From contig NMRA01000117.1 in assembly GCA_002633005.1 (NCBI GenBank), forward strand, positions 124,001 to 188,000: a stretch of DNA of 64,000 nucleotides, given 5' to 3'. The notes under the pieces are model-generated. The model was not told the DNA's origin. It made no database searches and saw only the letters and a list, made by a program, of their open reading frames with translations. The first letter of the stretch is position 1. Each line of letters opens with the position of its first letter. This document shows, piece by piece, positions 36,501 to 45,703 of this stretch. This DNA is from Phoronis australis. Its lineage: Eukaryota > Phoronida > Phoronidae. A program made the translations under genes and the position numbers.

Positions 36501-39500
36501 AAACATATCTGCCAATTTTCATGATTCTTTGAGCAGAGAGGACACAGTTTTGAACACTTGGTTCACAACCTGACACTGTTACTAGGGAAAAAACTGCCAC
36601 TCAGGAGCACAGCAGAGGTCAGATTCATCTGAAAATCAACATCAGCCTTGCTCTTCTCAGTAGACAGAATTCAATCAAATTTTAGAACCATACTTTCAGA
36701 ACTTGGTAGATATTAAAAAATGCACAGGAAAATAAAGTGCAACTAGGGAGCATAACAGTAGTCAGATTTGCACAGGAAAATAAAGTGCAACTAGTTAGCA
36801 TGACACTAGTCAGATTTGCACAGGAAAATAAAGTGCAACTAGTTAGCATGACAGTAGCCAGATTTGCACAGGAAAATAAAGTGCAACTAGTTAGCATGAC
36901 AGTAGTCAGATTTGCACAGGAAAATAAAGTGCAACTAGTTAGCATGACAGTAGTCAGATTTGCACAGGAAAATAAAGTGCAACTAGTTAGCATGACAGTA
37001 GTCAGATTTGCACAGGAAAATAAAGTGCAACTAGTTAGCATGACAGTAGTCAGATTTGCACAGGAAAATAAAGTGCAACTAGTTAGCATGACAGTAGTCA
37101 GATTTGCACAGGAAAATAAAGTGCAACTAGTTAGCATGACAGTAGTCAGATTTGCACAGGAAAATAAAGTGCAACTAGTTAGCATGACAGTAGTCAGATT
37201 AGCCTGAAAATTAACTTCGCTTATACTCTCCTCACAACGTCCCTTCATTGCAATATGGTAGAATTTGAGGCAGGCACAAAAATATGCTCTGATCAATAAC
37301 CAAATCCCTCACATTTCATGACGATCCTTCAAACCGTTTGGCAGATAGAGAGGTAAACAAAAAAACCGGATACCAAATAACTAAAATTGACACTGGGGGC
37401 ACAGCAGTGGTCGGCTCGACCCCAAACTTAATGGGTAACATTCTCTCCTTAATAAGAATACAAACATCAAATTTCCTTGAGATCCAGAGCAATTTGGTAG
37501 ACATAGAGGCAAATACAAAACTTAACATTGCGCATTGCTTTGAGATAAGATCTGTAAACTCAAGACATTCGTATGAAAAGCTAAAGCGTGATCACAAGCT
37601 TTGCTTGTTATGTGAAGACTTGCATTATCTTGCATTTTCGCGAGATTCTTGTGTCTACAGATTTCAGCACTGGGCTCCGTTTCACGAAACTATTTTGGTC
37701 TTAACTTAGATGAAAATAACAATGCTGTCACTCCATAGCATGTTACGTTGCAATTGTTGAACAATGCTAGTTTGATGTCATGTCAACACTCAAACTTTGA
37801 GATTTCAACTTTCATCAAACGAAATCCTGTTAAGAGATTTCAACAAGGTAACAGAGCATGTCTCACTAAGTGTGGTAGAAGACGATCAGCGTAGTAAACA
37901 AATCCAGCTCCAAATGCAAATCCAACAGCTACAGGAAAGAAGGCCCACTGTCCCTGGTCCCCATACAGACCCGAATGTTCAGCCATCTCTATAGCAGGGC
38001 TAAGTAATGACCAGTAGGATGCAGCAGTCATCACCTAAAAACAAACAAATGTCACAGTTGGTTAACAGTACTTCAAACATTACATTCTTTAAGTCTCACA
38101 GGTCTTATAGCAGTTTTTTCAGTCATATTGAATCCAGCTAAGCAAATAGCTTTACGAGAGGAGCACCACAGCAGCCACCAGAACACACTGGAGCATCAGT
38201 AGCAAAAGGCATCATTGTAATAAACATCAGTAACACTTGCTCTAAACTTTTGAGGGTAGTGGAGGGTTACAGAGCTTTACTTTGTTTCAGAGAACTGGAT
38301 GGGAGTGTTCTTAATATTAATTAATAGGCCAAAACCGGGTTTGGTATCCTTTTGACTTACTCACCCCTGCTGCAAAGCCAAGACTTCCATCCAAAATCTT
38401 CCGCTGCAAAAATAAGACCAGTTTTGATGATTATGTGATTGCTTTCAACTAACAGCCTCCAAATTTCAATTGAAATTTTACTTCAAAACTGAGCCCCCTA
38501 TCAACAAGTTATAGAAAGTGCCATCCATATTATAAGTTACCCTAGACCAAGTTCTTCCTGGAATGAGTCGTCACTAGGTTTAGTAGTGGTGTATACACTA
38601 TTTGCAATGCGGCAACCCGACATGTATGACAACTCATTCCTCCTTATAAAGGTATGACAACTTGTTCACGGGTAACTTGCTCCAACACAAGTCATAGTGT
38701 GGACACAAACCTGCAGACAAGGCGTAAAAAAATTATCAGCTGTGCGCTTTGAAATCAGTTATACACATAGGGGTATCTAATTATCTTTTTACCAAATTTG
38801 TTGCATGTTGCAGGGTACGTACCGCGGACACTCCGCTGAACGGGGGGGATAGTGGCTCTAGAGCAAGGGTAACTCATAGCATGGACATGACTAAAGAAAG
38901 AAATGTGAAGACGAGGCAGATGCAAAAATGAACAGGAATTGATTTCTAGTAACCAGCACCTACCGAGTAAGGCGCAGGATTGAATCAAATAGGAAATTTT
39001 CAATTTTCTCCTACTACAATACATGTGTTCTGAAGTCTCCCTTGCCTAACCCTAACCCTAAAACCAACTCTCAAAATGTACAATCTGTAACTAATAGAAG
39101 TACAACCCTTCAGGGATTTTTATATAAACTTAGCTGCAAGTCGTTTTTAAAAGACAGAGTTAAAAATAGGTTGGTCTCTTGCATGGGCACAGACAAGTCA
39201 TTAGTGCTATTTTCAAGTTGGTAGTTCGGCCCTCACAATTCGCATGTGGCTTAAAACAGCACCAACATGCAATTTTTAGGCTTAATGCAAACACACATTT
39301 CCAGCAAGAATTGTGATTGCCATATCCAAGATGCATCTCTGGTAGTTAAGTGAAGTTTGTGTGCTGAAAGCAACTGATATTTGCCATAGAATAGTCAGGT
39401 TTTGTACTGCTACATCTTGTAAAAAGCATCTCAATCTTATGAAAAATAAAAGGTGCCATCACTGCATCAGTGTACTTCATCAAGTGTGGGATACTGGGAA

Positions 39501-41681
39501 ACAGCATAGTCTTTGGCTAATAACATTTCAAAATTACCAAAAGATTTCAGGTGTTTTAACCAATTTGGCTAATACAATAAAATGTCTAGCACCAGCCTCC
39601 TAAAACCAGTTTGACTGCTTAGTTCTATGTTAACACTCACTTCATTTCATTAATTAAAGGCATCTAATGTTTGTTTAGTGAGGATAGAACAAATAAAGAC
39701 TGGTACCTTCGGCTCAAATTCTTCAAGTCACTCATTGTAAAGAACCTCCATGCACAAGAGAAACCTGGTACTTGGGAGTTTCTTTCAGGTGAAAGAGCTT
39801 TGGAACTTTGGTATACTGCCTAGCACCGAAGCCAAAGGTACCACTGCTAATCATCTCTTCTGGCTCTATCTCCTCACTTATCAGTGGGAATAAGTCAAGT
39901 GTAGATGACCCTAATTAAGGAACTGAACTTGCATTTTAGCAATGACGTTGATTTTGGGCTGTGAAAAATCATGTATTACTAAAGAGTGCCTGCCCTTCAG
40001 GGTAGAAGGTTAAGCGAAATGACCAGACAAGCAGAAGCAGTGGTGACTGTGGACAGTGTTTTTGGACAGTAACTTGGTTCAAATACCTAGCATCCATGCC
40101 CATGGCCTACTTGGGTACGGACTTCTGCAACCTCTCTATGGAAGAGCCTAGTGACTATATTTTTTATATAAGAGGGTTCTTACGAGTTTTAAATCAGATG
40201 TCTTGTGCAATGCGTCCGATCTATGTGGCTTGCACACACGTCCGATGCTATTCAGATATCGGACCACCTGCAATGTTTTTTAAAAGAGTGCCTTTCTGTG
40301 GCTACACCAACATCAACTCCAATGGTTGAACTTTATTAACTTTGCTGCTTTCGTCAGAACAAGCAACCAAGACATTTGATTTGTCGGAACCTTAAGTGTA
40401 CCCATTTATTGTTGACATCTTTTCACATTATTTTGTTCTTCCATATAAATTCCATATTGACTCTTCAAAACTTCCACAATGTAATAAAACATATTTTCCT
40501 GGGAAGAGAAAATCAATCCAGAGGCTAAAATTTACAAGTAATAAAAAAGAACTCACTTGGCTCACAAAAGTAGTTATGTGACCAAGATAAACAGTGAAAA
40601 TTAAGAAATAAATACATTTTTTTTAATTAAAACAAAAACTTTATGTGGTGAATTTAGTAGTGACCAAAAGCATTTTGCACTCTCTTTTAGTTTTACTACA
40701 AAATAACTAAAGAAAAAACACCAAACCCTTTGATGTAAAATTATCTATTTTTAGTTAATTTAAGGAAATACGCTGTAGTAATACTAAGTAATAGCCAAGA
40801 TTACCCAACACGGGGATCGAACCAGCGACCCCCATAAAACCGGCAAGCGTGCTAACCATTCAGCTAAAAGGCAATTGCCCGTTAGCGAGTAGCTAACAGA
40901 GGCTCATGTGATTCACCGAAAGCACATCTACAACAACGCACATCATCAGAAAGAATAACAAACTTTCTACCAGAATAGTGCTATACTTTGGATGAGCAAA
41001 ATACTAACTATTGCTCATTAGCACGGTACGTTTGATTAGTGGTCTGGAACTGACGCACTGACTGTGCACGCTATCAGGCAGAAACTCTACCAACAAAAGT
41101 TCATTCACAACTCAGCTATCAACCAGCTGCGTAACAACTTTCTGAAATGGTGAAACGATAAACCAAAAACAGCGCTTGGTGATTTTGAGATAAGTTTACT
41201 AATTTCTTCAAAGTTACTTCAATATTTAGCACCCAATTATCTGCGAACTGACTCCGAACTCAACATGCCGAAGAGGCTCGGAACTTCAGATGGGAGACAG
41301 TCACGATTGTGTTTGGTTTATTCAACGAAAATCGTAACCCACTAAGGGTGTCGACCGTGGGTATACTGCTGCTAAGTCAGAAGTCGTCATCGAAAACCAA
41401 TGTCTTAGACATTTGACGCGGCGGACCGGCGAAGTCAATCAACTGCACCCAAATGCCAACGGCTGCCACGACATCAGACCGGTCATTTGTCGTGTCATGA
41501 GCCCGTCAATCAAAGGGGTTTCCGACTTCCTACGATTCCCAAAGTAGTTAAAAAGTGTGGTTTTAATTAATACCTTTCCTGACTGAAATACAAACACAAG
41601 TGCAGCACCCAGGGCGGTAAGACCCCAGGTAAATAAGGTTCCTAACAGAGCTTGAAGAACCCGATTATACCCTTCCAACAT
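18491..41681 (-). CDS. SLC39A11: Zinc transporter ZIP11, complete, nine coding exons
   Basis: ZIP-family (SLC39, GufA-like branch) multi-pass membrane transporter that moves Zn2+, and possibly Cu, into the cytosol from outside or from Golgi/organelle lumen. Coding exons in transcript order: 41681-41574, 38403-38365, 38034-37867, 35502-35388, 29339-29172, 26667-26598, 24747-24649, 18968-18810, 18569-18491. All junctions are GT-AG and the phases join without a break to 1005 nt, that is 334 residues plus TAA; human ZIP11 is about 335-342. Both metal-site helices are intact: HNIPEG at residues 196-201 and QNFPEG at 232-237. The conserved C-terminal end SLDVGLG is present. A variable, charged loop (about residues 106-187) precedes the first metal helix. 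The ATG is chosen because it aligns with the family start; only 7 nt of 5' UTR precede it in this exon (acceptor at 41689-41690), so at least one upstream UTR exon exists. The identification comes from recalled family sequence, and I consider it secure. Confidence 0.96.
18810..18968 (-). CDS. SLC39A11: SLC39A11 coding exon 8
   Basis: [20 protein letters not shown] followed by helix [20 protein letters not shown] and IIPEAQT, the most conserved C-terminal block of ZIP11. Donor GTGAGT; acceptor GGTGAAG has a poor pyrimidine tract but is the only AG that keeps phase. Confidence 0.95.
19110..20174 (-). pseudogene. Relic of a non-LTR retrotransposon: RNase H and C-terminal region
   Basis: The minus strand carries a 137-codon frame (20038-19625) with an RNase H-type start [19 protein letters not shown], followed by [17 protein letters not shown] and an ITLSKLKT block, matching the order of the RNase H domain found downstream of reverse transcriptase in I/Jockey-type elements. 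A second frame continues with [19 protein letters not shown], the expected end of that domain. Then come broken remnants like a Cys/His C-terminal segment (CGVEAE). Of the catalytic residues, Asp of DGSK remains, but the Glu (RAEL replaced by RTNS) and the second Asp (YSD replaced by YSP) are lost, and there is a frameshift near 19625. It is dead. The reverse transcriptase is not visible upstream. Lies antisense-free, in the sense direction of SLC39A11 intron 7. Confidence 0.7.
20642..20702. repeat. Long near-perfect hairpin, 29-bp arms, 3-bp loop
   Basis: Left arm 20642-20670 begins AGGTAAATAAAACAACAAGA; right arm 20674-20702 is its reverse complement with one mismatch, separated by CCA. Pairing extends outward with a bulge. 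Lies in SLC39A11 intron 7. It could be a fold-back insertion or an RNA hairpin; the 3-nt loop is tighter than usual for a microRNA precursor. Confidence 0.9.
21369..22726 (-). mobile_element. Non-autonomous TIR DNA transposon, copy 2 (inverted relative to copy 1)
   Basis: Ends are perfect inverted repeats of about 24 bp beginning CCGTATTCGCCGTAATAAC, flanked by TA. Its left part matches the right part of copy 1 in reverse complement (shared GGTGAAATCG, AAATTTACGCTCTGTGA) and its right part matches the left part of copy 1 (TTCATGGACTGGGCGCTTAT). Lies in SLC39A11 intron 7. No transposase. Confidence 0.8.
22914..24481. mobile_element. TTAA-flanked TIR element spanning the assembly gap
   Basis: Left end GGTAGGTGGATACAC (22914-22928) and right end GTGTATACACCTACC (24467-24481) are inverted copies with one mismatch, each bordered by TTAA (22910-22913, 24482-24485). 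TTAA duplication with short TIRs is characteristic of piggyBac and Kolobok elements. The interior contains 467 N, so coding content cannot be judged; the visible flanks are A/T-rich and have no transposase motif. Lies in SLC39A11 intron 7. Confidence 0.7.
23328..23794. other. Assembly gap (467 N)
   Basis: Run of undetermined bases inside SLC39A11 intron 7 and inside the TTAA-flanked element. A repeat in the element may have prevented closure. Confidence 1.
24649..24747 (-). CDS. SLC39A11: SLC39A11 coding exon 7, second metal-site helix
   Basis: [20 protein letters not shown] carries the second ZIP motif (Asn233, Glu236), followed by [13 protein letters not shown]. Acceptor TTCTACAG, donor GTAAGT, phase 2. 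Confidence 0.96.
25090..25180. repeat. Interspersed inverted repeat, copy 1
   Basis: ATTTTGAGAGCCACTTTCAT and, about 35 bp on, GGAGAACTGGTTCTCAAAAT form imperfect inverted arms. A related unit with ATTTTGAGAATCATTTTGAT and GAGAACACTGGTTCTCAAAA is at 34560-34620, so this is a dispersed fold-back repeat. Confidence 0.55.
25900..26173 (-). other. Unidentified 92-codon open frame in an SLC39A11 intron
   Basis: ATG at 26173 opens a frame with a protein-like composition ([20 protein letters not shown] at the start, [19 protein letters not shown] further on) that ends in TGA near 25897. It is cysteine- and aspartate-rich and has no membrane segment. It sits in intron 6 of SLC39A11 in the same orientation. 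It could be a transposon fragment, an alternative exon or chance. Confidence 0.2.
26598..26667 (-). CDS. SLC39A11: SLC39A11 coding exon 6
   Basis: Completes the metal motif with EG, then [20 protein letters not shown]. Seventy nt, acceptor TTTTCAG, donor GTAAGC, ends in phase 2. Confidence 0.95.
28324..28477 (+). repeat. 14-bp tandem repeat, 11 perfect copies
   Basis: CATTCATGCCTAGC repeated 11 times without a substitution, in SLC39A11 intron 5. Perfect identity means very recent expansion or ongoing homogenisation; copy number is probably variable between individuals. Confidence 0.98.
29172..29339 (-). CDS. SLC39A11: SLC39A11 coding exon 5, first half of the metal-binding helix
   Basis: Starts with a basic loop (about residues 144-180, [13 protein letters not shown]) and ends [18 protein letters not shown], so His196 and Asn197 of the ZIP metal motif are the last part of this exon. 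The intron splits the motif HNIP/EG. Acceptor AAGCAG, donor GTAAGT, phase 1. Confidence 0.95.
30320..31940 (+). repeat. Array of ~150-bp repeat modules with a ~455-bp higher-order period
   Basis: Successive modules start with a core like AAAACTGCCACTAGGTGGC at about 30595, 30761, 30892, 31038, 31200, 31346, 31496 and 31657, spacing roughly 130-165 bp. Modules alternate in type (core followed by GCACACCGG, by CACCATAG, or by GCGCAAAAT), so similar sequence returns every three modules, about 440-455 bp. Each module also contains a block like CCAAATTTTATGAAAATCC and AGGAGATACAG. Frames open across it (for example 31474-31875) are by-products. Lies in SLC39A11 intron 4; ends with GGACGCCGGACGCCC near 31890. 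Confidence 0.85.
32795..33109 (+). repeat. 35-bp tandem repeat, nine copies
   Basis: Unit GCATTCATGACCACGCAGGC plus GTGAGGCACCTCACA repeats exactly every 35 bp from 32795, with a partial tenth copy. Copies differ at one or two bases (CACGC, CACAC, CATGC; one CTCATA). Each copy contains GTGAGG-CA-CCTCAC, a 6-bp stem with a 2-base loop. SLC39A11 intron 4. Confidence 0.97.
34555..34620. repeat. Interspersed inverted repeat, copy 2
   Basis: Same arrangement as at 25090-25180: arms around ATTTTGAGAATCA and TGGTTCTCAAAAT. Lies in SLC39A11 intron 4. Confidence 0.55.
34759..35248. mobile_element. hAT-like non-autonomous DNA transposon, 490 bp
   Basis: Perfect 13-bp terminal inverted repeats CAGGGCTTGGAAT and ATTCCAAGCCCTG, flanked by ATCACA on both sides (34753-34758, 35249-35254). 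TIRs beginning CAGGG are typical of hAT elements, although a full 8-bp target duplication is not preserved. Subterminal CGCGGAAAC motifs occur at both ends, and the interior is richer in CG than its surroundings. No transposase. SLC39A11 intron 4. Confidence 0.75.
35388..35502 (-). CDS. SLC39A11: SLC39A11 coding exon 4
   Basis: Begins [16 protein letters not shown] and continues with an acidic stretch; encodes the variable hydrophilic loop between helices 3 and 4. Acceptor CATTTCAG, donor GTATGA, ends in phase 1. Low conservation is expected here; the in-phase joins on both sides support it. Confidence 0.9.
35700..37540 (+). repeat. Second array of the same ~150-bp module family
   Basis: Begins with ATTGAAATGCGCCCAT, as the first array does (TTGAAATGCGCCCACG at about 30357), and contains diverged modules with cores such as GCCACTAGAGGGAGC (35755), GGCACTAGAGGACGCC (36065) and blocks like GGTTTAGGAGATACAGCC. 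Same orientation as the first array. The 48-bp minisatellite at 36722 sits inside it. SLC39A11 intron 3. Confidence 0.75.
36722..37201 (+). repeat. 48-bp tandem repeat, ten copies, open in frame on both strands
   Basis: Unit GCACAGGAAAATAAAGTGCA and on to GTAGTCAGATTT repeats with an exact 48-bp period; the first copy is the most diverged. Because 48 is a multiple of three, both strands show artificial periodic frames of 16 residues per unit (plus: [16 protein letters not shown]; minus: [16 protein letters not shown]). The unit's ACTAGGGAGCATAACAGTAG in copy 1 matches the core of the surrounding 150-bp module, so the array probably arose from it. SLC39A11 intron 3. Confidence 0.97.
37867..38034 (-). 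CDS. SLC39A11: SLC39A11 coding exon 3
   Basis: Residues 50-105: [20 protein letters not shown], then the helix [19 protein letters not shown], ending LLPHL. Acceptor TTTTTAG, donor GTGAGA, phase 0 on both sides. Confidence 0.95.
38365..38403 (-). CDS. SLC39A11: SLC39A11 coding exon 2
   Basis: A 39-nt exon encoding [13 protein letters not shown] (residues 37-49), the linker into transmembrane helix 2. Acceptor TTTTTGCAG, donor GTGAGT, phase 0 on both sides. Confidence 0.95.
39045..39063 (+). repeat. Very short interstitial telomere-like tract
   Basis: CCTAACCCTAACCCTAAAA, about three units of the animal telomere repeat CCCTAA. Too short to indicate a fusion; possibly a break-repair trace or chance. 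Confidence 0.5.
40803..40875 (-). tRNA. tRNA-like relic or SINE head (degenerate)
   Basis: On the minus strand, TAGCTGAATGGTTAGC matches the internal pol III A box and GGTTCGATCCC matches the B box at tRNA-like spacing. The acceptor ends do not pair, and the T and anticodon stems have mismatches, so it is not a functional tRNA. Most likely a tRNA pseudogene or the head of a tRNA-derived SINE. SLC39A11 intron 1. Confidence 0.6.
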
Positions 41682-41688
41682 TGCTCGT
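41574..41688 (-). CDS. SLC39A11: SLC39A11 coding exon 1 (with 7 nt of 5' UTR)
   Basis: Encodes residues 1-36, beginning [20 protein letters not shown], the first transmembrane helix of ZIP11. Acceptor TTTCAG precedes 41688, the ATG is 41681-41679, and the donor GTATTA follows 41574. Ends in phase 0 after ...FQSGK. Confidence 0.95.
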
Positions 41689-42479
41689 CTGAAATGTAGT
41701 GACAAGAACAGCACTTTATAATAAATAATATTGACAGGACTTAGACAACTATTTGCTTAAAAACAAAACATAGTTACTAAAATTAACTTAGATTGTATTT
41801 AAATTGTTGTAAAAAGCATATCTTTATAATAATGAGGTGTTGATTTTGAGAAATAAATAATAATTAACATTAGATGATTAAATTAAAGAACTTGGTGCAC
41901 AAATCTATTTCCTTTACTAAAGAGCAGATGCAAGAACGTCTGCTTTAGTTTTGGCGGGCCAGGGATAGATCCATTGCCAAAAGAGGGGGGATGGAGGTGA
42001 AAACTTGTCGATGGGTCAGCTCAAGTTAGGTGTTGTCGTAGAACCACACGGTTGGCTGCCAAGAGTTTTGCGATTCATTTACACTCTTTTCTTGAATTCA
42101 GTCACGGCGCCTACTATTTTAATAGCAGTTTACTATTGTCTAAAATTCCCGCTTTGAGTTAGAGTTGGCCGGGTGAGAAAATGAAACTGACTCATTCTAC
42201 GCCGGCCAGTGGCCCTGAGCTGCATCGCCGGGTCGAGAACATTTCGTGGGTGACTTAATAAAGTGTGTCTAATTCATTATTATTAGGATATAATAACCCC
42301 CTCGCGAACAGCTCATCGGTTTGTAGTACTGATTAGCCGGCTAGCAGCATTCCGGGGCTGTCGCAGCTTTCAAACTCAGTTTTAAAAAAATCCCAGCATA
42401 AAAATCCAAGTTCTATGGTGCTAGCTAGGAAAAAACATAGATATAAATATGTGCCTTTATCTATTTTAGCATTGGCCAA

Positions 42480-42750
42480 TGCCATAGCGTCCAGTAATAG
42501 AAACCGGTTCTCTAATAGACATATAGCTCTAACAGAAGCCGGGACACGCTGAAATTAATAAACGCTGGTTCTCTCAGAAGCCCCTCTAAATGGTACGACC
42601 TTAGAGAGGACGATTGGCAAAAGCGATTTTTTGCGTTTGCCATCATACGATACCACGACCGAAATAAACAAACGCTAGGTCTCAAACAAACGCTTCTCTC
42701 TGGGTCTGGAGCACGTTTGAAAAATAAACGCCCCGGCTATTAGAAGCTTC
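42480..42750. repeat. Probable DNA-transposon-derived repeat
   Basis: Contains recurring AATAAACGCT/AATAAACGCC motifs and loosely inverted ends (AATAGAAACCGG at 42497, CCGGCTATTAGAAGC at 42734). Composition resembles the subterminal parts of MITEs. No precise boundaries found. Confidence 0.35.
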
Positions 42751-43224
42751 ACTGAGTCTATGCCGCCACACCATTCAGTGGCGTCGGACAGATTGGCGAT
42801 AGTCCACCGTGGTTTTTCGTCCCACCCAAATCGCTTAACAAGGATAAAACTGTAAAAAAGCTGCATCAAAGATATTTTACAACTACCAGCACTGTAGTCT
42901 TGTGTAACTATAGTATCTTTGGTTGTATTCCGCCCCTGTCGATGTTGAATTTTGCTTAAAGCGAGTGTAAACCCATCTCGCATCACAAAAAAACAACTTT
43001 TGATTTAAATCCTTAATTATTGTTATTAAATTGGTCTCAAATTTTTGCTCAGTCAAATTAAGGAAGACCTTATCCTTATCTGTACAAATATCTACCAGTA
43101 CAAAATTATAAGTTTTGAAGTCCGTAACCTGAAAGTAAAAAGTCTATAAGAATATTTTTCTTTTACTTTTTATTAAGTTATTTGAGTCAAGTGACTAAGT
43201 CATTTTCCTAAAAAGTTAAGCCAA

Positions 43225-43390
43225 AAGAAAGGTTAGGTATATCGATAGCAAAACAACAGCGTTAGTAAAATGACCAAATTTTATTGGACTAAGTGTTCAA
43301 AATTAAGAATAAGATCAGCCATTTTTGAGATATGATATTCCCAAGTTGGGAATTTTTTATACATAACCTAAAGGTGGTTTCAGGGCTCCA
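43225..43390 (+). repeat. Dispersed repeat shared with 54290-54610
   Basis: ATAGCAAAACAACAGCG, TGACCAAATTTTATTGG and ATCAGCCATTTTTGAGATAT recur in the same order at 54306-54560, with a longer spacing there. Old interspersed repeat of unknown class. Confidence 0.5.
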
Positions 43391-44034
43391 AAAGAACTGA
43401 CATATCGTTATTGCTCAAAACCAGGCTTTAACAAGTCGGCTTGTCACGACGTGTCGTTTTATTTGTGCTAAGTGCAGTCATTAAGGGATAACAAACCGTT
43501 GAATTCTTTGAAAGCCCGGCAGAATGACTTTTCACCCGAGTAACGAACAAGTCGAGATCAATTTCATACCAGTACGTGGTCTACATTTTAAAGAAGCACG
43601 AAGCGTTTTGCGGTTTAAAAACATTACCACATTCATCCGATATTGAATTATTGCCGAATGACACACAGCTCAAGTCGCAGACAAATTTACATGCACCATT
43701 TTCAAATCCGCAGTTTTAGGGTTGGCATATCCCAGTAGACCACATGGAGCATTTTTTGAGTTACCGATGGATTTGATGTTCTTGTTGGAAACGGAAGTAG
43801 AATCCTATCACGGTTAGAAACATGGAGTACCAAGTAGGCGAAATGAAACTTTCACGCAATGATAAACACAGACCTCCTTCTGTGGGCATGTGTTCTTTGA
43901 AGCAAGTGGTCTCGCTACAAACGTCTGTTAAAAACAGGCGTTTTGGGGAAGTAAGGAACTATTCAAAAATATAACCATTTTCACGAGCGTACAAACCGTA
44001 TGCTTTTTCCCTCCCTAGACCCTGCAAAAAGCGC

Positions 44035-44216
44035 ACAAAAATGGCGATGTTTTCATACGGTCTATAATTTGGTATCGGTTAAACTGCAAATGCACTTCTA
44101 TGTTAAATGACAGTGTTGGTTTATGCACTTGTTTGGCGGTGTCTTCAGATTTTTTTCCATGTGAAAAAAAATAATTAAGAACACTGACTTTTTTATTTTG
44201 ACATCGCCATTTTTGT
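44035..44216. repeat. 16-bp perfect inverted repeat, 150-bp spacer
   Basis: ACAAAAATGGCGATGT (44035-44050) and ACATCGCCATTTTTGT (44201-44216). It may be the ends of a small element, but no target duplication was found. Confidence 0.6.
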
Positions 44217-45327
44217 GACGTGAAAGAGTACGCTAGCAGCATGCTCCTCCCTAAAAATGTACAGATTATACGCTGGTGAAAATGGTCAACGGTCCCTAGC
44301 TCATGCCACCAGCAAATGGGTGTGGCACTGCCATCTTCCACATTACTGGTATTGTTGCTGGCGAAAACGCCAACGTTTCATCCAGTTTGTAAGTGGGTAC
44401 CGTTTGCCCCTGCCTGTAGTAGACTTTCCACTAAGGCCACACACCCCAGGGGAGTGGCTGGAGTCTCAGTTGGTTACAGGCCACAGAACCAAGGAATCCC
44501 TGACAGCTTGAAACCTCAAAGAATCTTCCATTCAGGGCAGGGGACGAAGCAAACGCTACCAATTTACAGGTGCTATAAGAAAACCTGTTAAAGTAAGTTT
44601 TATTTAAAGTTGAGAAATTCAAACCGAATGACATACAGAGTAGAGTAGTGTAAGTCTTCAAAGTTCTCTTACTTTCATATTTGTATTCAGAGATGGAAAT
44701 CAATCAATAGAACAGATTTATTATGTTTTTATCAATTTTTGCACGAGCAACAGAACCTCATCCAAATAAGTTCTGTTAAACTATGCTAAACTAAAACCTC
44801 TTCACAATTCCTCTAATTGCATCTTCAACATTAGCATTTCGTGCACATTTGTTTCTGCAACATTACAAGTTGTTTTTCGTTAAATGAAAGCCTTTGAATG
44901 CTTTCGTCAGGACATATCTATGCAAAAATATTACAAAAAATATATTATTATATTACATCAATATTGAATCACCCTAGGGGTATACATATGCGAAGTATAG
45001 GCCATCTGTCGCTGAGATAGGTGACTTTTTCACTGCAAACGATGTATTTTCAATCAATTCCCCAGCATACACTTTTTGGATTGGAACTCTTGTCCCGTTT
45101 TTGCAAAAAAATTGACTATTAAGAGTTTGGAGTTTCATTGAGATTTGCTGTGGCATAAAGAATGTAGTCTAAATGGTTGCTTACTCCATTTTATATCAAT
45201 TAACAAACATTTTGTAAAAGTTTAAAATCGTTAGAAAATGAAAGCCAAAAACTACTAAAGCATGAGTTTTTTCATAGCATGTCGAGTGCTAACCCTGCTA
45301 TAGAAGGTTGGGGTTTCATCTTGCACA

Positions 45328-45703
45328 ATCTCAACAATGGTGGCTATCCTAATTTTGCTGCACTAAAAAATTCTTTCAACTAATGAATACTTCAGTATAG
45401 AACAGGCACATACCAGATCCACTATCTCAACAATGGTGGCTATCCTAATTTTGCTGCACTAATTCTTTCAACTAATGAATACTTCAGTATAGAACAGGCA
45501 CATACCAGATCCACTATCTCAACAATGGTGGCTATCCTAATTTTGCTGCGCTAAATTCTTTCAACTAATGAATACTTCAGTATAGAACAGGCATATACCA
45601 GATCCAAAATCTCAACAATGGTTGCTAACCTAATTTTGCTGCACTAATTCTTTCAACTAATGAATACTCCAGTATAGAACAGGCATATACCAGATCCACA
45701 ATC
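45328..45703 (+). repeat. ~93-bp tandem repeat, four copies
   Basis: Unit starting ATCTCAACAATGGTGGCTAT recurs at 45328, 45424, 45516 and 45609 with small indels (period 92-96). It lies 0.7-1.1 kb downstream of the VPS35L stop, possibly within its 3' UTR. Confidence 0.9.

Noticed and set aside
36682-37296. 204- and 156-codon open frames on both strands
   Set aside because: They are produced by a 48-bp tandem repeat whose period is a multiple of three; no start context, domain or homology.
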